Source of the DNA: Hirundichthys speculiger
Taxonomy: Eukaryota; Chordata; Actinopteri; Beloniformes; Exocoetidae
NCBI GenBank assembly: GCA_018398805.1
Contig: JAGFBZ010001895.1
Location: forward strand, 1,106,001-1,170,000
DNA: 64,000 nucleotides
Direction: 5' to 3'
Shown piece after piece: positions 35,731-48,780 of this stretch. Position numbers and translations under genes: made by a program. The notes under the pieces were generated by a model. The model did not search any database and had not been told where the DNA came from. It saw only the letters and a program-made list of their open reading frames with translations. Each line of letters opens with the position of its first letter. Positions within the stretch are counted from its first letter, which is position 1.

Positions 35731-38381
35731 TGCACCTTTAAAACGTGAAAATAATATAATAGGATCTCCACCAGGCTACAAACAGACAACGCTCCCACTC
35801 ACTGTCAGCTGGCAACACCACTCACAGAGAGACTTCAGTTCCCTTTGGCTGTTAGAAGACAGACAACATGCCAAAGACTTGAGCTGTGTGGCAACACGTT
35901 AAATTGACAAACAGTGTAAGTAGTAAGCAGTACTTACAGAATCCTCAGCTCAATACAGTCAACAGTATAAAGGGGCGGCTAAAAGCAAGCACACTTGGTT
36001 AATGTTCCTGCAGTTGCCAAGAAACAGTCACAGTAAATGCTGAGTAACAGCGCACATGGCACACACTTGACTCTTCTTGGTTTAATACTGAAAATGTACA
36101 GCTACCACTAACACGCTTCTGCAGCTCTACGCAGTGCAACTTTGACAGAACAACAGGTACATGCTTTGCAGTTTAGTTGTGTAGTTTAGTTTAGTGCATT
36201 TTGTGTAAGTGCATTTATTTATATTGACTGAGAGATAAATTATATGGCACATTAAGTGTTATAATAATGCATTTACAATACCCCCAACTGTCACAACTGA
36301 AGATCCAAATATTCTCTAATCTTTTATCAAAGCTCAGGAGCCCATTAAATGGTATTCAACAGACATGCGATCAACTTCCAAACTTCTAATAAAACAATTG
36401 TTTGTTTGTTTTTTTTTTTGGGAAACGCAACGTAGCCTGAAGTCTTGCTTTGGATGTCAGACAACTGTGTGTCACACTCTGGTAAAATAAATCAGATGCA
36501 ATTTCAGGCCAACTGGAAAATGGAAAAAAAAAAAATGTGAAAAACGGACCTTGTTGTTGTACTGTTGACTTCTTTAAAATTATCACTAAGAGAGGACTAA
36601 AAGTTGAGCGAGACGATACCCCAAGCACACATCCTTTTCAATGAATGACCATGCTAAAAGCATCAAATGGCAAGATTCGCATCAGCGTAAAAATATATTT
36701 TTAAGCTTTATGTCTTACACACCTCACAAGCTCTTGTAGGTGTTAATAAGGTGTGGTGACATTTTCCCCCGGGGTGCCACAGGCAGCCTTATCAGCAACT
36801 CTCCAGTCCTGGCCTCCTGTCATGTCCACTGCACACCCGAATGTGCTGCAAGACACAATCCAGACCGCCTGCTCCTCAAAAAGCCTCGACCACATCCTTC
36901 ACTCCCGTCCTGAAATCAAGGGCAGCTCAGCCAATGAGAGCAGGGAAATGTAGTAATGTGACGTCAACAAATCTGCCTGAACAGTGAAAATGAAGGAAAA
37001 TGAATGAAGTTATTTATTTCCACGAAGTAGCCGAACACGACTACTTGACCTTGACTGATACCATGCTGTGCTGAGCATGCACTTTCCAAAAATAAAATAC
37101 CTTTTCCCCCCTTTCAGTTGAGGATATCACAGAAAAGCTCGATGTATCTCAAACTATCCAGTATGTAGTGTGACGTCCCGACTTTGCTTTGAGAAACTTT
37201 CAGTAAATCTGCGTGTGTTTGGCAATAATCCAGCAGAAAGTTGAGCAATCCTCGTGAATTTCTTCACATCAGAGTACTCTCGACAAAAATACTGATATTT
37301 CTATAGTAAAAAACACACGCTTAATAATAGATGAATGATCTGCTTTATTAGCTCACAGCAGCGGAGTTCAAAGTTCCAATCTAAAAGTATGAGGATGCAG
37401 CAGGCCTGCAGGCACACCTCCAGAAGGAGACACGCTGAGAGAAAATCTAACACCAGATCTCTGCACTCTGCTTGTTCGCAGGCAGCACGTGAGATACAGA
37501 GCGAGAACGTGCATCATAGATTACCACAATGATTTTTCAATGCATGAAAACTGGAACAAATTTTGGGACCGGAGCTCACCTCTGTAGAGATAAGTACGGC
37601 GATGCCGTGTGTGGAATCATAAAAAACACTTCTGGACAAAGATAATCAGTAAAGTTGATAAGGAACAGCACAAACAGAGATGAGAGTCATGTGGGGAGTA
37701 AAAACCTCTGTCAGCTCAGCATGCTCCCATCATCTTCACTGGTGAATGACGCAGATATGTTCCCTTAGTTCTTGCTGACAACATTAAAATGTGTAACTGT
37801 GATGTAGCTGCACTGATCAAATGTCATAAAAATCTTCATTAACAAAAAAAATGAAATAAATAGAAATAAAAGCAAAAGTAGTCAAATGCATCGATCTGAG
37901 ACTCTGACTTGTTTGAAAGGAAATATCGATGCCTGACGTGTTCATTGACACACGATGATGATGATGCCTTTCAGGTTTCATGTGATCATATGAACCACTG
38001 ATGACTTTTCCACCTTACAAGAATTCACTGGAGTTCATCATCTATTATGCATTAAATCACATATTTTATTATAATGACTTAATGACTCATAAATTAGTTA
38101 TGCAGCAATTAAACATGCAGTACGGTCTTTAATTTTTCCAATTCACTGACAGATGAATGGATAATGTACAAACTACGTGCAGTCGCTCCACCAGACCCTT
38201 GTTGCGTGTTAATCCTCTCCAGTCTGTCAACTCTGCCTGTCACAGTCATGAAGTAAATGAAAAACTCCAACTTTAATGGGGACTACTGTACTTTATCTCT
38301 CAACAACGCTGGAAGCTTTTTTTTTTTTTTAATGAATAATTATCACAACTCCTGCTGCAGCATGTCCTGCTTGAGTCCTAC

Positions 38382-38528
38382 CTTCCCGGGAGCTTTGATC
38401 TTGTTGTTGTTATTGTGAGATGCCAGGATGACGTCCTCATGGATGCGATCCAGCAGCCACAACAGGAATTCCAGCGCATCGTGTTGGGAATTACCACGAA
38501 ACTGTGACCCGTACCTGGACACGACAGC
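38382..38528 (-). CDS. usp43: usp43 exon 2 (catalytic-domain core)
   Basis: The acceptor TTTTCCTTCCCCAG (AG at 38530-38529) and donor AAG|GTAGGA (38381) bound a 147-nt, phase 0-0 exon of 49 codons. It begins AVVSRYGSQFRGNSQHDALE, then FLLWLLDRIHEDVILAS, with a tail of four Asn and KIKAPGK. This is the QHDAxEFLxxLLDxxHE block of ubiquitin-specific proteases, part of the thumb/palm core of the catalytic domain that binds the ubiquitin tail. YGSQF.GNSQHDALEFLLWLLDR matches USP43 better than USP31 (which has LQYRGNSQHDAQEF). The frame is intact with no stop, and no unusual base composition is seen. The Asn run near the end is a small lineage-specific insertion in a variable linker. Confidence 0.95.
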
Positions 38529-41500
38529 CTGGGGAAGGAAAACGTGACAACACTAAGTTTTCTGCAATGAGTCAAGTGTTTCTGCTGCAACAGATGAGCT
38601 GTGGATCTCCAGAGAGATTTGAATTTATCTATAATATCTGCATAAGGCATAAGTTAATTATCTTTTACAATTTAAAAGTAATATGAAATCCACGCTGACA
38701 TTTCTGCACGCATCAGCGGAACTTTTACACGAAGAATGTGAACGTGAAGCACTGCCTGGACGTGTTTGTTGGTTCCGCTGTAGCTCCTGAACGGGCAGCT
38801 CGGCCCTGCCTTCTCCACAGGGCGCTGATCAGAGGAATCCCAGAATTGCAAATGTGCACTAATGCTCTTCACGCTTCTCCATCCGGCCCACGCTCTGATT
38901 GAAGCAGAGTCATTTCACATTTTAGCTCTGCAAAGTCTGCCTTCGTCTAAGTCTCTGAAATAACATGCTTGTTAATGAAGGTTCGGCTGAAAGATTCTCT
39001 TTCTCTGCCTGCTCAGCTCAAGTAAATACAGAGATTTTTTTGTTTTGTTTGGTTTTGTTTTACATCAAACAAGAGCTCTGAATAACATTTTGCTTTAAAA
39101 GTAGACCGAGGACTACTTTAATTGCCAAAGAGTGCAAAGTGACTGAGTGAGTAAATGGCTCCCAACTTAATTAGGCAAGGAATTAGCCTCACGAACTGCA
39201 GCTGGCAGGCTGAGGAGGCAGAGTCAGTGATGAGAGATTATGGCAGAGGGAAAGGCCGACTGTAATCACTCATATGGGATATGCTTCTTACAGCTGCTAC
39301 ACCCCGACACGGTGGAAGGTGTCTGTGATGGAGCTAGGAAGATCGTGAACGGTGACCCACAAGTTCAGCTCTTAAAAACAGGCAGAGATCCTGAAAAAAC
39401 AGAGCATGTTACTAACTACTGCTTCAGAGCTTCAGATAGAGCCAACATGGAAAAACCAAGCGAAACTTTCCCTTTAAAATACAACTAAGAGCTATCAAGT
39501 ACAACACTATTAACAACTAACTGAAAGTGAAGCCGCTGCTGCGTCTTACAAGTACTTACTGAAAAAACATTAAGAAGTGAGAAAATAAAATTCTAAATAG
39601 AAAAAACTTGTGGAGTGGTAGGTTTCTCTGATCACATCCTCTGATCTTGGTTTAAAAGTGAAGCTTCTTTCACCTGGAAGATCTCAAGCCGGGCAGAAAG
39701 CTAGAAATGTTTTCATCAGACATCAGGTCAAACGCTTTCAGATACACTGAGTTCATGTGAAAACATGAAAGGCAGATGAGAAAACTGGGCATCCAGATGT
39801 ATCTGAGCTACATTTTCATCAGAGCAAAGCTAAGAGACAGATGGGCATAAACATACTTTTTACTTCATGTTTGCTTTTTTTTTCAGATTTTCTGCATTCA
39901 TTTGCCATAAAATGTGGTTTGATTTTCATTTAAGTCACAATAATAGACAAACGTAATGAACTTAAGCTGACAACACAAACAATCATATTTTCCTGTGTCT
40001 TCACTGAAAACACACGTTCAGCATTCAACGCTGCCGCAGGAAAAAGTGAGTGAACCTTTGATACGTTCAGGAGGAATTTTGGACCATTCCTCTTTCCAGA
40101 ACTGCTTCAGATCAGACGCCCGTGCTGGATGTTGATGTCAACAACTCTCTCTGAGGTTATTCCACACTACCTCTGTGAGGTGAAGCTGACCAGGCCACTC
40201 CAGAAAGTGGCTTTTCTTTTCCTGAAGTCTTTTTGTGCTTGGGATCATTGTCCTGCTGCATCACCCAGTTTCTCACGAGCTTCATCTGGTGGACAGGCTA
40301 CTCTGACATTATCCTGTGGGATATTTTAGCACACTGGGAAATTAATTCCCTCTCCAATGAATGCAAACAATCCAGGTCTTGAGACAGTAAAGCAAGCCCT
40401 CAGCATGATGCTCCTTCCACCATACTTCACTACTGGGATGATGTTTTCATGTTTGATCCTTTTTTGCACCATCCATAGAGTATTTGATTGTATTTGTCCG
40501 TACCATTCAATGTTTGTTTCATCAGTCCACAAAACCTTTCTCTAGTGCCAAGTTTAAGGGCTCGCTGACATTTTCCTGCAGCGCTGTAAATGTTTAATGG
40601 GTGTGTTTAATAAGGACAAGAGAATTTATAGTTGGGTGTTATCATCTGAGGCACATTCTGTTAATTGTTAACTTAGATGAAGATCAGATCACAGGTTATG
40701 GAAGCAGATTGCAGAAAATTGTCTATTTCTGAGGGGTTCACACACTTCTTCTTGCCACCGTCCATCTTGAAGCAACCGTCTTCTCTGGATTAAGCAGATG
40801 CGTTTCCACACAACGCGCTACGTGCTGCTCTGTAACATCCACGAACCCCTCTGTCAAACCTCTCGTCTCCGCAAACATTCAGAGTCAGACAGTTAGACAA
40901 GATTCAGCGTGGCGAAGGCAAACTGATCTTCCTGAAACATTCAGGTTTGTTCTGAGGAGATGCTTTGATATTAACCAATGAAGCACAACCTGCAATAACC
41001 CGAGACTACCGCGCAGCCGGTTATCACGGCTAAACAATAACAGTGATTATCATGAGTTCTTTGAAGGTGGCAATTGTGTCAGTGGCGTAATTAGAGCCGT
41101 GGAAAAGGCCATCAGCTTTTTATTACCATCTGCAGCCTTAATGGTCACTCTGCAGTGGCAATTTGTGCAACCATTTAACTGAAAACAACTACCAAAGCCA
41201 AACAACAAAATGCATAATCATTAAGCCAATATGAAATATTTTGATCATCTATTCATTAGCAGATAAGTCTTTAAGCAGTTAACCTGTGTACAGGAGTTGT
41301 GACTTCTGCTGCAGCCAGCAACGAAGATAATTACTAAATATCAGCATGGAGATGAGAAGTATCGCCACATACCAGAGAGCACAACAAGTATGTGACAGTA
41401 CTGGTGGAGGCATCCTGAATTAGCCCATCTTTTTTAGTTGTTTTTTTAATACTTCAGGAAGGCTGGCATTTCTTTTCATCCAGCCTGTTCAAACTATCTC

Positions 41501-43685
41501 CATGTGGGCTTCATGGTATGGAAAACAATAACTTGGCTGTTGAGCAACTGTTTGAGTTTCAGGATTCTTCCCTGTCCAGGCCCCTCTGGGCAAACACACG
41601 GTCCTGTTGGAAAAAAAAAAAAAAAAAAAATCCCCAAAAAACAAAAACCTCAGCCTTTCCAGCGCTGCATCACAAACACGCACGCACACGTCTGTTAGAG
41701 CAGAAGCTCGGGAAACACTGGATACGTTTCATATCGCTAAGCACCACGCGGCGGCTGAATCTTTAATGAACGCTTATTAAAGCTGCCTCCCTCCTTCCAC
41801 CTGTTCTGGAGTTTAAGCTCGGCGGCGCTGGAATGTAGCCGCCAGAGGCCTTTGTTTTATGTCTTCCCTCAGCGGGACGCCGCGGGCCCGCTGACCTGTG
41901 AGGAGGCCACTTTGAAGACCTCTGAATCAAAGGAGGATGGTTCTATATTTAAATATGAGGTAAAGTTGAGTTGCGTGAGGGCAGCGTTTCTGTGAAATAC
42001 TCAGAGCAGCTCTGTGCACTCCAGTTCCCAAAAAAATAAAAATAAATAAATAAATCCTGCACCTTTGTGTTGCAGACATGGGATGTATAGGTTGCCCTTT
42101 TAATCCACTGGGATGGGTATACATTTTCCCACGTTCACAGTTGGCTGAAGTTCTTAATAGGTTAATCTGGCTGCTTGAGCTGAGCCTTTTCCAGCGCTCC
42201 ACAGACGAATCACATGACATGAAGAGGCCAGCATGAGCGATATACTCAGCTTACAAAGACATTAATAGAGGAATTTAAACAAAGACCGATCCCTTTTGTA
42301 GAAATGTTGACAAGAGGTTTGTGGTGTTTTGAGTTCCTGCGACTGGGAGCTAATTTAGCCTCTCAAGCCTCAGAGCTATCTGATCATTTTATAATCCTTC
42401 CTCCAAGCAGCTGTGGAATTACTTCAGAGAGCTCAGGCCTGCACAAACCCAGGACCTCCTATGGTCCAACCAGAGCCAAGATGATGTGTGTCGGTCTGTG
42501 CACTTCAGCACAGGAAACGTCTAATCACACAGAAAGGAATGTTTAGTGTTTTCCTTTCAGTTTATCTTTTAAATCTTGGCCAAATTTTCCATCCTGCTCC
42601 GTCAGCTGTGCTGGCATGTGAAATCAGAGTCTTGTGAGATAAGAGGGAAATGCAAGTACGGAAATGAAGATTTATTGAGCGTATTATCTCTGATTGACAG
42701 AGGAGTTGTCAGAGAGCACGGCGGCTGTGAAAACTGAACGAATGCCCCCCCCGACAACCCACAGAATCATTATGATACAATCCCAGCGCGACAGTAAAAG
42801 TGTCTGCGCAGAAGCGGTCAAGACATCCCAGCAGTCATCCTTAAAGAGTAATTAGCATTTCCCAAAATAGAACCATTGTGAGTTTTATTTGTTCTCTGCT
42901 CCACATTATCTATTTCTTGCCTTGAACTGCAGCTCAGAGAAATCCAGAGAGAAAAAAAAAAGAAGCTGCAGGCAGATAAAATTGCATCCCCGCCTCAGTG
43001 TGGGCAGGGAAGGAAAGCCTGAGGGTCTCCTCACACTGCTCCGTCACAGCCCTGGATCCTCGGGGAGGAAGGCTTCTGTGGTGGGACGTAAATCATCTCC
43101 CCTCTGTGGCAACGCACTGTGCATCCTAACAGCATCTAACGCATCCTGTAATAGCTGCAGTCGAAAAGGACGGTGCGTGATTATGGATCATTTATTGCTC
43201 ACTGAAGTTTAAAGCTATAAGTTTTGAGTAACGTGAGGCCTTCTGCCGGTGGAAGCCTGGTGCCCTGTGTGAGTCAGGCACCTGCTGAACTTGTGCCCCC
43301 AGACTGCTGTGATGCCAAGCAGCAACCTCATTATCACCTGGCAGAGAGAGCGCAGGAGTCACAGGCCACAACACTGCACGCACGTTGTCGCCTGTGGCAG
43401 GTGAGTCCTGCTACTGCTCTGACTCGCATGTTTTATCGGAGCGCATCAGTGCACCTCTAAGTGGTGTTTACAGCCCACTGTCTCGATAACATGTAATTAT
43501 ATTTGACTAAACAGAACACTTAAGGCACCACGGGGGTATTATAATGAGATGGCAGGTGTCTGATGATGGTTGCTACTGCAACTGTGAAATCTATCCTTAC
43601 TTTTGAAATGCTCCTTAAACGCATCTTCTACCTCTACTCACGTGAGCCTGGCTTGATTTATTTCGGTAATGCTGCATTTGAGTAC
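38529..43685 (-). other. usp43: usp43 intron 1 (about 5.2 kb)
   Basis: It begins with the exon 1 donor GTACTC (43685-43680) and ends at the AG before exon 2 (38529-38530). It holds one Tc1-like element (40038-40755). The parts 38530-40037 and 40756-43685 show no gene or RNA I can support; there is an A-rich run at 41610-41630. Confidence 0.8.
40038..40755 (-). mobile_element. degraded Tc1-like transposon
   Basis: The left end AAAAAGTGAGTGAACCTTTG and right end GGGGTTCACACACTTCTTCT are diverged inverted repeats. A minus-strand ORF (40532-40326) reads MWTDETNIEWYGQ and KYGGRSIMLRACF, the W-S-D-E-T and GGGSIMVWG blocks of Tc1 transposase. The N-terminal half and the third Asp block are missing or scrambled. 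Confidence 0.8.
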
Positions 43686-44312
43686 CTTGAAGTCCACGGA
43701 GAGCTGCGGGGTGTACTCCAGAGTCCACAGAGCCCTGACCAGTGACGCCAACTGCTCCGTGACTTCTCCGTTGACTTGGCGCGCGTCGTCACTCTTCAGA
43801 ACCCCGTTGATCCGGCTCTGACCCAGGTCCATCTTGTACCGCTCCAGCCCCAGGTACTCCGCCAGCAGGTCAGTGTTGCTCAGACACTGGACCACGGCGT
43901 TCATGAAGCAGGTGTTCCCGTGGTTCTTCAGCCCCAGAACACCCGGGACTTTGTCTCCGTACTGGAACAGAAGTTTCTCTCTCCCGGTGCACAGAGAAGA
44001 CGACGTGCTCGGGGGGGTTTTCGCCGCTCGGTCCCACGCCGCTTGCGCGTCGTCTTTGATTATTCCTGAGCTGGCGCCGAGGGTGCAAGGTGCGCCATTA
44101 CGGAACCCCCCATCATCATCCTCCGCGTCCTGCGCGTCGGCGTCTCCAAAGTGGGTGAAAGTACCCAAAGTTCTGATGATTCTGTTCATAAAGCTTCCCA
44201 CGGACTTCAGCGATTTCTTTCGGAAGAGCTTCGCGGATTTCGCCTTCTTCTCTTTGCGCTTGTCCTCCTTCGACGTCGGCATCCCCTCCCTGAGTCTGCT
44301 TTGCTTCTCCAT
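43686..44312 (-). CDS. usp43: usp43 exon 1 (start codon and catalytic Cys box)
   Basis: It encodes the first 209 residues of a ubiquitin-specific protease that cleaves ubiquitin from substrates. The start ATG at 44312 has a good context (GCCATGG) and an in-frame TGA upstream at 44384-44382, so no longer start exists in this exon. Residues 16-36 are very basic (DKRKEKKAKSAKLFRKKSLK). SVGSFMNRIIRTLGTFTHFG (38-57) resembles the conserved N-terminal motif of USP31/USP43, and an acidic stretch follows at 58-69. The catalytic domain begins near 123. NHGNTCFMNAVVQCLSN contains the catalytic Cys at 135. GEVTEQLASLVRALWTLEYT closes the exon before the donor AAG|GTACTC, phase 0. MNAVVQCLSNTDLLAE and YTPQLS point to USP43 rather than USP31. 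No frame problem is seen here. Confidence 0.95.
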
Positions 44313-44750
44313 GGCAGCACCTCTACTCCGTCCTCGCTCTATTCTCAGACTGATAATTGTGCAAATTTCGGCACCACCGTGTCAGTCCTCTGCCTCTGTC
44401 CCCAGTCCGGTTGGAAGATAGGAACGCGCACGAAGGTGCCACCATCGCGGAGCCAGGAGACGCAACAGCACGCTGTCATTCCACACTGCCCTGACATAAA
44501 ACCTTCCTCATCCATCCCAGCACTTACTGAAGGCGTTCATTATGACTCCGACAGCGCTGTCACCAAACGGCGCCTCCGTCACGGACAGCGCTGCGCACTG
44601 AGTCCACTTGCAGCGCAACGCACTCAACTTCGCCCGGAAAATGCCTGGGATTGTGTGACTGCCCCCTCCCCTCCCACCCTCCCACACATGGAGCAGATAA
44701 GAGGACCGTGTACGGCGGAGGCTCGTGGCAAGTACTGAATTCCAGTTTGA
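44313..44750 (-). promoter_or_regulatory. presumed usp43 5'UTR and promoter region
   Basis: The sequence just upstream of the usp43 ATG is clearly richer in GC and CpG than the surrounding AT-rich DNA; exon 1 itself is also CpG-rich (roughly 43.75-44.65 kb). This fits a CpG-island type vertebrate promoter without an obvious TATA box. The transcription start cannot be placed from sequence alone. Long ORFs on the plus strand here reflect GC richness and overlap exon 1. Confidence 0.45.
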
Positions 44751-45126
44751 CTTTAGTTTTCAGCGGTTATAGAGGATCGCCTGACGCTTCTACTTCTCAC
44801 AAAACAAAAAACCCCTGCGTAATCTTACCTTTCATTGGTACTATTTTCCAATGAGAGCCAAAAAAAAAAAAAAAAAGTTACGTGGTAATGAATAATGGCT
44901 CAATAACATATTGCTGATTAACTATTTACTGATAATTAAGTCTTGGTAAAATCTTATAGTATTGATGATGATCGGTTCAGGGCCGTTTTTAGAATTTTGA
45001 GGGCCCTGAGATTCTGTTTATGGCCTCTATTTGGTAAAAAAAAAATCCATGGAAAAAAAGAAAAAAAAGAAAAACGCATTAGCTCTGAGCCAAGATATAA
45101 GCTGAAATTGTGACTCATGTTGAAAC

Positions 45127-45490
45127 TCTACAGAGCCCCTCTGGTGACATTTGATAAAACAATAATAATGCTTGGCCACAGGAATAATAATGTGTGGCAA
45201 CGAGATAGTTAATACGTTGAGCAGCCAAATTAAGTGTCTCTTGCTAAGCAATATTCCATGACTAACCGCTAGTGCCTTAAAAATGTCATTGTAATTCATT
45301 CCTATAGTAAAATAAAATGAAATTAAGTCAAAAGTGTCCATGTTTGTTGGTTAAAGTACGAATCAAGCAAGCAACAATCAATCTCTGCTTGAAAATGGCT
45401 ACTATAATGATCTCGTGGGCACGCATTAATTATCTCGTGGCCACGCGTTATTATTTTTTTTATCAAATGTCACCAGAGGGGCTCCGTAGA
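45127..45490. mobile_element. 364-bp inverted-repeat MITE
   Basis: The left end TCTACAGAGCCCCTCTGGTG followed by ACATTTGATAAAA is mirrored by the right end TTTTATCAAATGTCACCAGA followed by GGGGCTCCGTAGA. The terminal inverted repeat is about 33 bp with one or two mismatches. The interior has reiterated ATCTCGTGGCCACGCRTTA motifs. No ORF of significance; the target duplication is unclear. Confidence 0.8.
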
Positions 45491-46444
45491 ATTGTGACTT
45501 TACTAAACTCTGAAATAAAACTCGGAAATTCTGACCTTATAAACTTGGAAATTTGCGAGGAAAAACTCTGCTTCAAACTCAAATTCACAGTTTTATACTT
45601 TACTAAATAAAAAAAAAAGTGTAAGATCTGAGGCATAATTGAAGTTCTTTAGTGTTTCAGTGGCGACATGTGAGGACAGATCATTTCATTTCTCTCTGCT
45701 GTGGATGAGACCTTGTATCTTGGGGCCACATGCATTTGCATGCCCTGCCTTCAGAAGGAAATGGCTCTGGATTAGTTAATGGTAAATTAAAGGGGACACA
45801 CATGAGACAAATGACTGTTTCCGTCTGAAAGACTCTGACAGAACTGAACCCTGTCACTTTATTTGATGCATTTTTGAATATTTCTCTTTCTGTTCAGACG
45901 TGCAGGGTATTGTGACATCACAGACCCAGACTGAAGTTAAATTACCCAATATTCCCATCTTTTTCTCAATTCAAACTGTGTAGCACAAAGCTGCAATGCC
46001 ATTTTCAAAAGAGGCACACCACGCAGAAGAGAGATGGGGGCAGGTCAGTTAATCAGCTCCACTCGCGGTGGTTCCAGGGTAAAACTAGGGTTGGATTTTA
46101 GGGTCGACGTCCACCTCAGTCCTTTCAGCCGCCATGTCTCCACTTATGGTGACAGAACCGGTTGCTCGTAAACCACCACTCCAAACCACCTGGTGGCAGT
46201 AGTGCATCACTTTCACTGTTTGTCAAACGCCAATAAAGAAAGGAAGAAGACATCAGCAAAGACATAAATAAAAGAAGAAAAACAAACTAAAATGACAAGA
46301 CAACCATTGGAGGAGCTCAAGATGACCATAATGTTCCTGTTTATACATACAAAATGTTGGGGTTGAAAGAGAAAAGATGACACGTGCACGAAGTGGACTG
46401 GAGACAGCTGAATGATGTCATCTCCTGCCCACAGCATACCCAAT

Positions 46445-46540
46445 CAGTGAGACAACACTGCCAACCCCCAGGATTTGAACCAGCAGCCTTCCTACTATAA
46501 GGCAGTGCCAAGCCAGCGTGCTGCCCTCAAATACCTCTTT
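46445..46540 (-). repeat. tRNA-derived SINE head, degraded
   Basis: On the minus strand, GCAGCACGCTGGCTTGGCAC and GGCTGCTGGTTCAAATCCTG follow the A-box/B-box layout of fish tRNA-derived SINEs. The B box GGTTCAAATCC is well preserved. It lacks the secondary structure of a tRNA. Confidence 0.6.
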
Positions 46541-48404
46541 GTCTCTTTTCATTCTGCCTTACAACAGGAGAGGAACCTAGACTTTCTTTTTAAAGCTGTC
46601 CCTCCATGTGGCCAGGAGTGGTGTTGTTACATAGGGTGGCTTTAATATGAATGAGAAGAAAATAATGAAATATGTTTTTGTTTTAATTACAAAAGTAATA
46701 AATACCAAATGTCATAACCCTGAAAAAGCTGAATGTTTTGATATTTGAAGGGTTTAAATTACTTAAAGTATGGATATAAGGAGTTACAGGGCAAGAAGTC
46801 ATAACAGAGAGAAATATAATCACAACTGTGTGGATGCTGATGCAACATTAAAACTCTATATCAGCTCCTTCATTACTAATTTTTTAGGAATTAGTTACTG
46901 CTTTTAAACACCTGATCCATGAAATATAGTACATACAAATAACTACATATAGTCCTGCATTACTTTGTTACCTTTTGTATCACCTCAATTAAAGTGGGAG
47001 CATCATGTTGAGAATTTCATAAACACTTAATCAATACTTCTTTCTTAGCTGGTTATTAGTTATAACTAGTTATAACTAGTTTTACTACTTATGTCTCTGT
47101 GACTTCAATGAAAGTGGAGCATCATACAGAGCAGCTAATAAGAAGTTAATCACTATTTCATTATTGTGTGTTCATTATCCTTCGGTCCAGTCCAGTAAGG
47201 GTTAATTAACAATTGGTCCCTGAATTTTTTCCTCATTAGTTTCCGTGTAAACAAGCGAATTCTGTGGACCTTGTTGTAAAGTGTTACGATTCCACACATA
47301 ATTAGAGCAGCATTATTTGCATAATGTAGACCACTTCAAATATACATTTTGCGGGCAGCATAGAAAGTTGAAGCAACATTTTACTGAAGGCATTTGAGCA
47401 TTCACATAGACAGAACAAGTTTGTTTTTTTATTCTGTGGATAATTGTATTATTTTTCCCAGTTGAGGACTGTGGCAGTTTTTCTAATTAAATGAAATCAT
47501 TAGAGCAAACATATAGGCCTGCATCTGCTTCATGACAGTAAACCTCCACATACAACCTTGAGAAAAAGCAGACCCCCCCCAAGAGTGCATGAGGCAAAAA
47601 AAAAAAAGACCCCAAGAGCCCTTACATTTCATCACGGATGTCTGCAGATGACCTTTTCAGCCGTTGGTGTCAAAAGTGCATGTGTCTGCAACTGGAAAGA
47701 TATTTTACGAATGTGACCAGCAGTAGGTGGGGGGTGGGAACGTTCAAAAAGAAGTTTGGCAGTCATCACATAAGTGAAGAACGGGCCACTTAGAGTAATG
47801 GACAGATAAATGTTTATGTTTGGGGCAAACAAAGGACTTCTTTCTGGTGGAAAGTCATGGTTTTTGTGAGGACGTCTGTCTGAGTAGAGTTGTAGTGGAC
47901 GTGGACAAAAATCCTCACCGCACTGGCAAATCCACAGAAGAATGCTTCAAAATACAAGGATAGGGGAGTACAGAACGGCCCGGATTTTAATCCAAATGGA
48001 ATGTTGAGAGGAATTTAAAGAGAGTAGTTTGGAAGATCGGAAAAAAACCCATCCTAAAACATCAGTCACTGTCAGACTCCTGAAAGGGTCGATAGATTTG
48101 AAAGGCAGACATCTCTCAGCTGTGTTAACACCTCTTATATAAATAAATTATTTAAAAAAAGGTATTTTTGTGCAATCCAAAGATCATAAACACAAATATA
48201 TTTTCCTTTTTTTTGTTAACTTAATTTTATGTGTTAAAATGTGTTAAGGGAAACCTTTGTCAAGCAGTACAATGTAGTGTGTTACATTCACAAGTTCTAC
48301 TGAATGACTAAAATATTATATCAACCTTGTCCACAGGTGGCGCCGACTTTATGAACTTGCAGGTATATTTGGGATGAAATGTGTGTATTGTGGTCAAAAG
48401 TCCA

Positions 48405-48780
48405 GATCTTTTTTTTTTTTTAGGAAGAAATGGGCAGAAGAAGACCATGCACACTGTTTCCTGCAACAAGTCCAAAAGCCAGGCTCTGTGATGGTACCGG
48501 GTTGCATCTGTGGTCTTGAAAAAGCTCTTTTACACTTCTGAGATGGCAGCATTAATGCAGAATTAGTGCAGAAAAGTTTAAAGCAACATAATCTGCCTTC
48601 ATGACAACATGTTTTCCAGGGACGTTGATGCATTCTTCAACGAGACAATGCAACACAGCATTCTGCACAGGCTACAAAGACACGGCTGCAGAAGAAGAGG
48701 ATGCAGGTACTGACTGGCCCGCCTGCAGCCCTGACCTGTCGCCAACAGAGAATATGAGGAGACCTTTGAAATGAAAGATG
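48405..48780 (+). pseudogene. Tc1-like transposase remnant
   Basis: The plus strand contains, with frame breaks, a VMVPGCICG-like block, then FQGR and RDNATQHSA (Q-D-N-A-x-x-H-x-A region), and DWPACSPDLSPTEN near 48713-48755, the third-Asp block of Tc1 transposases. Stops and frame shifts are frequent. It probably belongs to the family with TACAACCCCAATTCCA ends. Confidence 0.65.

Larger units (their letters stand above)
10913..38381 (-). other. usp43: usp43 intron 2 (about 27.5 kb)
   Basis: It runs from the exon 2 donor GTAGGA (38381-38376) to the exon 3 acceptor AG (10914-10913) and is filled with transposon remnants listed separately. The stretches 10913-11930, 12345-13980, 14040-16980, 17545-18895, 21190-21750, 21860-22335, 23145-25525, 26235-28715, 29630-30420, 32435-33820, 34620-35425 and 35735-38381 hold no gene I can support. 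They contain short chance ORFs, microsatellites and AT-rich sequence. A 3'-end-like LINE tail (TTTCCCTTTGGGGATTAAAG) lies at 23675-23695. Confidence 0.75.

Noticed and set aside
43686..44312. Assignment of the protease gene to usp31
   Set aside because: The N-terminal SVGSFM motif is shared with USP31, but MNAVVQCLSNTDLLAE, YGSQF.GNSQHDALEF and CPHCLKQSNTFDPFLC together fit USP43 better.
43834..44738. Two 195-codon plus-strand ORFs over and upstream of usp43 exon 1
   Set aside because: They are antisense to a confidently identified exon in a GC-rich region where stop codons are rare. The peptides show no domain.
46445..46540. Possible tRNA gene (good B box)
   Set aside because: No cloverleaf can be formed and it is followed by SINE body sequence, so it is a tRNA-derived SINE.
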